A stretch of 64,000 bases of DNA from Endocalyx cinctus (lineage: Eukaryota; Ascomycota; Sordariomycetes; Amphisphaeriales; Apiosporaceae): contig BCKC01000009.1 in the NCBI GenBank assembly GCA_001600455.1, forward strand, positions 310,001 to 374,000, in the 5' to 3' direction. The position numbers were made by a program, and so were the translations under genes. The notes beneath the pieces were generated by a model, which saw only the letters and a list, made by a program, of their open reading frames with translations, was not told where the DNA came from and did no database searches. Position 1 is the first letter of the stretch; every line of letters begins with the position of its first letter. Of this stretch, positions 58,286-64,000 are shown piece after piece.

Positions 58286-60003
58286 ATGAAGAAGAGAAAG
58301 ATCTCGGATGAGATTGGATCTCCAATCCAGCCGAAGAAGATTCATCTTGAGTTTGATAAGATTTTCTCTTCCGTCAAGCTTGGTAAGTAATCAAAATTTT
58401 TGATTGTCTACTACGTGCTTACACGATTCTTTTAGAAGATGACTCTGATGAGGACAATCTGGGCGATAAAGCAGAGAGCGACTTATATAATCCTGACGGA
58501 ATTGAAGAAAATCACGGTGATGACGACGAGGAATATATTCAGAAGAAATCCGCCGTTTCTAGCGAGATTCCTCTCACCCCCTCATCTCCTTCTAGTACAA
58601 AGTACCCGTCGGAGCGCAAGACGATTCCCTGCACCTTTCCGGGTTGTCTGAAAACGTTTAACCGCCCTATCCGACTGCAGGATCATATGAACACTCACAC
58701 CAACGAAAGACCCTACAAATGCACCGTTGCGGACTGCGATAAAGACTACACAGACCAAAAACATCTTCGCCAGCACATCCGGAGCGCACACCAGAAGGTG
58801 AAGAACTTCACCTGCGAGGTACCTGGTTGTGGAAAGACATTCTTCAGCGGCACTCGACTTCGACGACATCAGAAGGTTCATCAGAATGCATTCCAATGCC
58901 GCGATTATCCGCCCTGCAACCTATCATTTCGAAAGAGAAATACGCTCGATGAACATATACGGGCTGAACATCTTCGTATGCCCAAGTTTCCCTGTCACCA
59001 AGCTGATCCTACCACGGGGACTACCTGTAAAGCCGCCTTTGATACTAAGAATGCTCTGAGACGTCACCATGAAGCGGCTCACGGTGAGAAGCGATATTGG
59101 TGTGACGAATGCGATGATCAGGTCAACGAAGAGGGCCAACCTCAGCGTGTAGGATTCTCCAGCAGCGCAGCTCTGCAAGCACACATGAATAAGTCACATG
59201 CCCGCTGTGTATTCTGTGGACGCTCGTGCCACGGTAAATCAGACCTTAATCAGCATCTCGAGGCGGAACATAATAACTTGGCCAATTCTGGCGAGAAGCA
59301 GACCAAGTCAGTCACCTGCAACTGGCCGGGTTGCAACAAGGTATACTCTAAGAGGTCGAATTTAAACTCTCACATTCGTAGTGCCCACAAGGGTGAGCGT
59401 TTTGTGTGTGGCGAGTACGACTTGAGCGGCAACATTGAAGAACTTGCGAATACGCCCGGAGGTTTTGTCTTTGGGGACTGTCACGCCGGGTTCACTACCA
59501 AGATTGGCCTCGAGAACCATATCCGCTACGTTCACCTCAAACAGGATCGACCTAGTAAACCGAACCCTGTCCAGGCTAGGGCTACGACCGCACAACTAAT
59601 GGCGTACGACGTTGGACACTTTGGTGGAAATGATGATTATGGTGTCGACGGTGATGATGAATGGTTAAATCAAAGTAACATGCTTGACGAGCTTATCGGT
59701 GTCAGTAAAGATACCCGACAGACGCTTCCCTGTACCATCCATGGATGCGGGTTGAAATTCTCGCATAAGGGGGAGCTGGATGAGCATATTGAAAATCAGC
59801 ATGCGGGTTATGCTAGCATGGGCGTAGTCCACAGTCCAGCCGGATTAAGTGACGTCCCTCCGGTAATTGAAGAGTGGCTGTTCGATGAGCCTCATTTGGA
59901 GCAATTTTTCGAAGAAGACGACCCTCAACGTGCTAGACACATCGAAGAACTAGATCTAGCTTTGGATGGCTTCATTGATCCGGCGTTGCAAGCTGAAAAC
60001 TAA
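58286..60003 (+). CDS. RNA polymerase III transcription factor TFIIIA (C2H2 zinc-finger protein)
   Basis: Two exons: 58286-58382 and 58436-60003, giving 554 residues. After a basic start (MKKRKISDEI) and an acidic/Ser-rich N-terminus come about ten C2H2-type units in series. The first is CTFPGCLKTFNRPIRLQDHM with NTH, the second has the TADCDK-like core CTVADCDKDY, and the third is CEVPGCGKTF. Later units include CHQADPTTGTTC (long Cys-Cys spacing), CVFCGRSC, CNWPGCNKVYSKRSNLNSHI and CTIHGCGLKF near the C-terminus. The spacing and the TxxRPYxC linkers fit TFIIIA, which binds the internal control region of 5S rRNA genes. The acidic inserts after finger 9 (about residues 425-445) and the acidic C-terminus agree with fungal TFIIIA proteins. 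Another multi-finger C2H2 factor is the main alternative. Confidence 0.85.
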
Positions 60004-60971
60004 AGCTGAAAATCCGGGCGAATTCCTTATGGTGTGGTCAATGGAATTTGGCTTTTTTCTTTTTTTTTTCTTTTTCCTTGTTTGATATGATACCCCAATC
60101 TAGTTATTTCTTTGAAGTATGAGCAGTAATGGTAGCACGAGATGAGGTATTCAGATAGGTAGCCACGAGAGCTATTGTTACTAGAAAATGAAACGAAACG
60201 AAAACATTACCAACGTTTTGAAGCCTGTCGCAGTAGTATAAACCACACTTGGGGGTAAATTGTCATGGTAAGTTTTGGCATCGATTCAAAAGGACAAAAA
60301 AAAAACAAAAAAAAACAGCTCCATTAACATTACAGCACCTCAATTCGTAATATCTCCTTCTCTCGTAAAATCTATTTTGTAAAAAAAAAGCCTGTCGTCA
60401 TTTTTATCTCCCGCTGAATTTCATCCAGGATAGGGGGGAAAAGACAGAAAAAGAAGAAAGTTATTAAATCCTCCACCATTCATGAATTAAAAAAGACGGT
60501 AGTTATACGCGGTATGTATCTTGTTTTTGATAAAAGTATGCATGCAAATAGTTAATTCTTTTTTTCTCTCCTATTTCTTCTACTACTCCGTTTGTTCCCC
60601 ATCTCTATCTGCCCAGAATATATATATATATATATATTTAGGTGCGTTAAGATGGATCGTGTGCAAGCGCCGTGCCGAATTTCGCTGCTTCTTTCTCTCT
60701 GAAGTATATATATCTTAGGCCAGGAGAATTATGTATTGATCGGACAATGAACGTTTTTTTCGTTCTATATGTTTTCTTGACGTGATTTAGTTGTCCGCCG
60801 TGAGACGAGGTGGGATTCGATTTTTTTTTTTTTATTCCTTGCGATTTGTTATTCATTTGATTTCATGAATTGACATATATATAAGTACACAATTATTTCC
60901 TATCTCCGTCTCTTTCTCTTCTCTCTTATTCTTGCGATACGGTTTGCTATGTGATTTTCGGGTTCGTTAGT
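60004..60971. other. convergent intergenic, 3' flanks of TFIIIA and ARL1
   Basis: AT-rich DNA with poly-T and poly-A runs (60060-60071, 60297-60315), and a (TA)n microsatellite at 60617-60637. No gene seen. Confidence 0.55.
60617..60637. repeat. (TA)n microsatellite
   Basis: About ten alternating TA units in the shared 3' flank of two converging genes. Simple repeat. Confidence 0.85.
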
Positions 60972-61841
60972 TTACTCGAGCGAGACCTCAAAAGGGGAAG
61001 GGGAGAGGGAAAGGGATAAGTAGAGAGGGTGGCGGTATTATAAAAGTAAATTTTTTTTTTTTTCAATAACTTACGACCAACCAATCCATGCCTTCGTTAA
61101 CACCGCTTCCGTCGACGGCCGAGCAAGCGACGATGCTCCAGTTCCTATCCCTTAGCTCGCCGAGCCGCAAAGCCTCGGATATCTCGCCGGCACCTTTCGC
61201 GCCGGGCTGGTCCTGCTTGTTGGCGAAGACGAGGAGGGCGGCGTCTCGGAGTTCGTCCTCGTTCAGCATAGCGGCCAGCTCTTCGGATGCCGTCTGCAGC
61301 CGCTCGATATCGGTGCTGTCGACCACGAAGATGACCGCCGCCGTGTTCGCGTAGTAGCACCGCCAGTACGGCCGGATCGACGTCTGACCTCCCAGGTCCC
61401 ACACGTTGAAGTTTAGGTTCTTGTATGTCACCGACTCGACGTTGAAGCCGATCGTGGGGATCGTCGTCACTACTTCGCCTATCTGTTCGCGCCCGTTCAT
61501 CCATTAGCCCGGATATTCTTTCTTTGTTCTTGGTCGTAGAGAAAAAAGGGATGGGGAAGCGCAAGAGGTTAAATGAGAGATAACTGACCTTAAGTCTATA
61601 TAATAATGTTGTTTTGCCAGCATTATCCTATTCAAGTAAGTGAGTGGTTAGCCATGATTATCCTATTCTATTCCGTCGCAACGCGCGTCTTCCATCTGCC
61701 CACCATCGAAGCGACCCTTTTATCAATATAGAGATAAAAAAAAAGGAGAAAACTTCATATGCATACCAAACCGAGAATTAGGATTCTAATCTCCTTCTTC
61801 GCCCAAAGCAGGCCGGAAAGCCATGACATGCTCTGACCCAT
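60972..61841 (-). CDS. arl1: ARF-like small GTPase ARL1
   Basis: Exons 61841-61767, 61627-61589, 61482-61075 and probably 60986-60972, giving 178 residues (family about 180). It is a trans-Golgi GTPase that recruits GRIP-domain golgins and regulates endosome-Golgi traffic. It has a myristoylation glycine (MGQSMSW), P-loop GLDNAGKTT (its codons split by intron 1), switch 1 TTIPTIGFN, switch 2 [16 protein letters not shown] (characteristic of ARL1), the guanine motif NKQD, and SAVDGSG near the end. The last exon is uncertain. Exon 3 ends with a good GTAAGT donor after DWLV. The only nearby in-frame acceptor is a weak one (TTGAG at 60987-60991) leading to VSLE and stop. Without splicing, the frame ends VSY at 61063. 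Either way the GTPase core is complete. Confidence 0.92.
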
Positions 61842-62997
61842 CTTGAATGGAATAATAACAAAAGGTGGTAATTGTTTTTGTTTTCTATCTCTTCTTTTGA
61901 TCGACGGTGTTGTGATATCGTCTTTCTTCGATAGGACTAAGAGTTCGTAGTTGTTGTCACGCGCCAGGAATCGAGGGTATAGGCTCCACTAAAGGTATTA
62001 AAAAGGGTATGTCGTTACTTTTTGTACTATATAGATAGATTGGATCATTAGGATGCTGATTTCAAAGCCTCGCGACGTAGACAAGAGACTAATATAGGTA
62101 GATGGAGATATATACACACAAGGATCTTTCTTTCCTATCAAAGGAAGGGGTGGAACAAATCGCAGAAAAGAATAGACCCGGGTCTTACGGAAACAAAAAA
62201 AGAAGAAGAAAAAGAATATATATGTAATAAAAATGTCTTAATTGTTTAGCTACTCATTTGTCGTCATTATCAACAAAAAAAAAAGGAAAAAGAAAATCAT
62301 GAGTACTGGGAAAAAAATCTAAATTTAAAAAGATGTTCATCAAGAATTTTAAATATTTCCCTTTTTTTCGTCTTTCTTTCTACTGATGATCGATAGTTTC
62401 ATGTACAATAGAATTTCTAAGCAAGGATCATCTTCCAAGCTTCATTTAGAAATATCAAAGTGATTGTTTTAAGCAGCAAGAAAGGTACAAAGGAGACGCG
62501 GTTGGAATTACTTGGGTGCTTGGTATTACATATCTGGACTAGTGCATATATTTCATTAAATGTATTATACCCTTTACCGGATTTTCAAGCTTTACTATGT
62601 ACAAGTAATGGATTTGATAATGATTTAATTTTATGCAAAGCTTATTCTTATCTACGAGTCCTGCATTATGTACTCCACTCAGCACTTACACAGTACCTAG
62701 GTAGCCCACTCTGCCACTAGAGTTTACTGAGCCACAGAGTTTTCTTATCGCAACTCAAATTTTAAATCACGTGCACAACGTGGCTAGTGCCGGGCCTAAG
62801 TAATAGCGTATTCAAGCCCCATTACACACACAAATTTCCTTAGTCGGGCAAAAAAACCCTTCGCGTAGGTCAAAATTACCACAGCCCGCTTTTTGAGAAT
62901 TGTTAGTCTATTCTCTTCCTTCTTCCGAAAGTTTTAACATCATCCCACTACAATATCATAACTTCGACATTTTCGATCAGCGAACGAAGCAATCAAA
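61842..62997. other. intergenic, divergent promoters of ARL1 and eL39
   Basis: AT-rich spacer between divergently transcribed genes. A-rich tracts near 62275-62300 and the palindrome TACCTAGGTA at 62694-62703 are present. A frame at 62460-62720 looks non-coding. No RNA gene recognised. Confidence 0.55.
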
Positions 62998-63522
62998 ATG
63001 CCGGTATGTATATCTTTATTTTCATATATATCTCTTTATCAATGAACTATATCAGTGTCGTCCAAAAAATGCATTCTTGATGCCGGGAAGAGGAGAAGAA
63101 CATGGTGTTGCATCAATACAGACAGAGAACACTCGGATTCAGCGGGGAGAAATATTGATACGAATTCAAGAGCGAACACTTAAAAGTGAAAACAATAAAA
63201 GAAAATCAACAAATCATAAACTAATCATCTTTGCCCTCCAATACAGAGCCACAAGTCTTTCCGAACGAAGCAGAAGCTGGCTAAGGCCCAGAAGCAAAAC
63301 CGACCTATCCCGCAATGGATTCGTCTTCGAACTGGTAACACCATCAGGTACGAAATGCTCCCCCTTATCTATCTCGGATCACTTTTGGCCCGCCGCCCGC
63401 CATGACGAATCGGAGAATCGAAATAGTATTCTGAAGAGAAGCGAAATGAGAACTAACACACGTTAAAATATAGATACAACGCCAAGCGGAGGCACTGGCG
63501 CAAGACCCGTCTCGGAATCTAG
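62998..63522 (+). CDS. rpl39: large-subunit ribosomal protein eL39 (L39)
   Basis: Three exons: 62998-63003, 63247-63347 and 63474-63522, giving exactly 51 residues, the canonical length. Exon 1 is only the two codons ATG-CCG. A 243-nt intron separates it from [20 protein letters not shown], followed by [14 protein letters not shown]. Exon 3 gives [15 protein letters not shown] and stop. The protein is almost invariant in eukaryotes, so the identification is certain from sequence alone. It is a small, very basic protein lining the polypeptide exit tunnel of the 60S subunit. The early first intron is common in fungal ribosomal protein genes and often carries expression signals. I looked for a snoRNA inside it and did not find convincing boxes. 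Confidence 0.97.
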
Positions 63523-64000
63523 ATGGTGTCTTTTCTTTCCCAACTTCGCCATCCGTTTATGTCCTCTCCCTTTCGCCATATCAGACCAGTTCGAACAATC
63601 AACCAAATCCACTGTACAACTTAATCTTCTCGCCCTGTAATCCTCGCGAGAAACAGTATTCGACACGAATCACTCAAATGACGGATGAATTGGTTAAACA
63701 AGCACGACTCGAAAAATCGGAATGAATAACGCATCACGGTCTTTATACCTAAATGTTCTGAACGAAAACTAGAAACTTTCCGACATGCGACCTGATGATA
63801 TGGAACGTTAATTTTTTAAACGAGGAGTGGCGAGACGGGATAGCTGGAGTTGGGTTTGCATTTTTCGTGCTAAGGGCAGGGCGATAATGGGGGTTTTATT
63901 TTCCTTTCTTATTTCACGGTCTGTCTGTCTGCATGGTACCCGGTCAATAGGGAAATGAAAACAAAAAACAAAAGAAATTTCGACGAATATACCACTTCTA
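63523..64000. other. 3' flank of eL39 to window end
   Basis: Probable 3' UTR and spacer. A minus-strand frame at 63463-63666 overlaps eL39 antisense and is a shadow. No further gene seen up to the right edge. Confidence 0.6.

Noticed and set aside
58286..60003. Generic stress-type C2H2 factor instead of TFIIIA
   Set aside because: About ten serial fingers with TFIIIA-like linkers and variable Cys spacing, plus an acidic insert after the ninth, fit TFIIIA better than two-finger regulators.
63004..63246. snoRNA inside the first eL39 intron
   Set aside because: A TGATG-like sequence near the middle suggested box C, but no box D (CTGA) at suitable distance and no terminal stem could be found.

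Overview
This window is nuclear DNA from a filamentous ascomycete (Pezizomycotina; Sordariomycetes is my guess from overall gene content, with low confidence at class level). The evidence is many short introns (about 50-140 nt, most with GT..AG ends and CTAAC/CTGAC-like branch sites), a Zn(II)2Cys6 regulator, a GT62 mannosyltransferase, an Afi1/SPA-domain polarity protein, secondary-metabolism-type enzymes and long AT-rich intergenic stretches. I see no bacterial features, no intact transposon and no CRISPR array.

Layout. 0-6 kb: the 5' end of an unidentified gene runs off the left edge, then come an Anp1-type Golgi mannosyltransferase and a 14-TM-type MFS exporter, all on the minus strand. 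6-12 kb: mostly empty, with one low-complexity predicted gene at 10.5-11.2 kb that looks frameshifted. 12-14 kb: the NEDD8-activating enzyme regulatory subunit. 14-27 kb: long non-coding stretches on either side of a Zn2Cys6 transcription factor (19.6-22.2 kb). 26.9-30.1 kb: a HEI10/CCNB1IP1-like meiotic RING protein and a 463-residue protein of unknown function. 33-38.3 kb: CDP-diacylglycerol synthase and an ATRIP/Rad26/UvsD checkpoint protein, both minus. 40-48 kb: a multi-pass membrane protein of unknown function, tRNA-Val(AAC) and the Afi1-type protein. 48-53.5 kb: S-formylglutathione hydrolase, a small secreted cysteine-rich protein and RNA polymerase subunit Rpb6, all minus. 54.6-57.6 kb: what looks like a decayed secondary-metabolism patch, with a truncated enoyl-reductase-like fragment, an apparently intact short-chain dehydrogenase and a broken cytochrome P450. 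58.3-63.5 kb: TFIIIA, ARL1 and ribosomal protein eL39.

How the genes relate. Most are unlinked housekeeping functions: Golgi glycosylation and traffic (Anp1, Arl1, Afi1), transcription (Rpb6, TFIIIA), translation (eL39, tRNA-Val), neddylation, phospholipid synthesis, formaldehyde detoxification, checkpoint signalling and meiotic crossover control. They do not form an operon-like system. The accessory material is the 54.6-57.6 kb patch, the secreted cysteine-rich protein and the MFS exporter.

The observation I rate highest is in the HEI10-like gene. The only splice I found that keeps the reading frame and the full coiled coil between exons 3 and 4 is a 56-nt intron beginning AT and ending AC. 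All exon boundaries here were read by eye and checked only for frame, splice consensus and protein sense. No transcript or database comparison was available.
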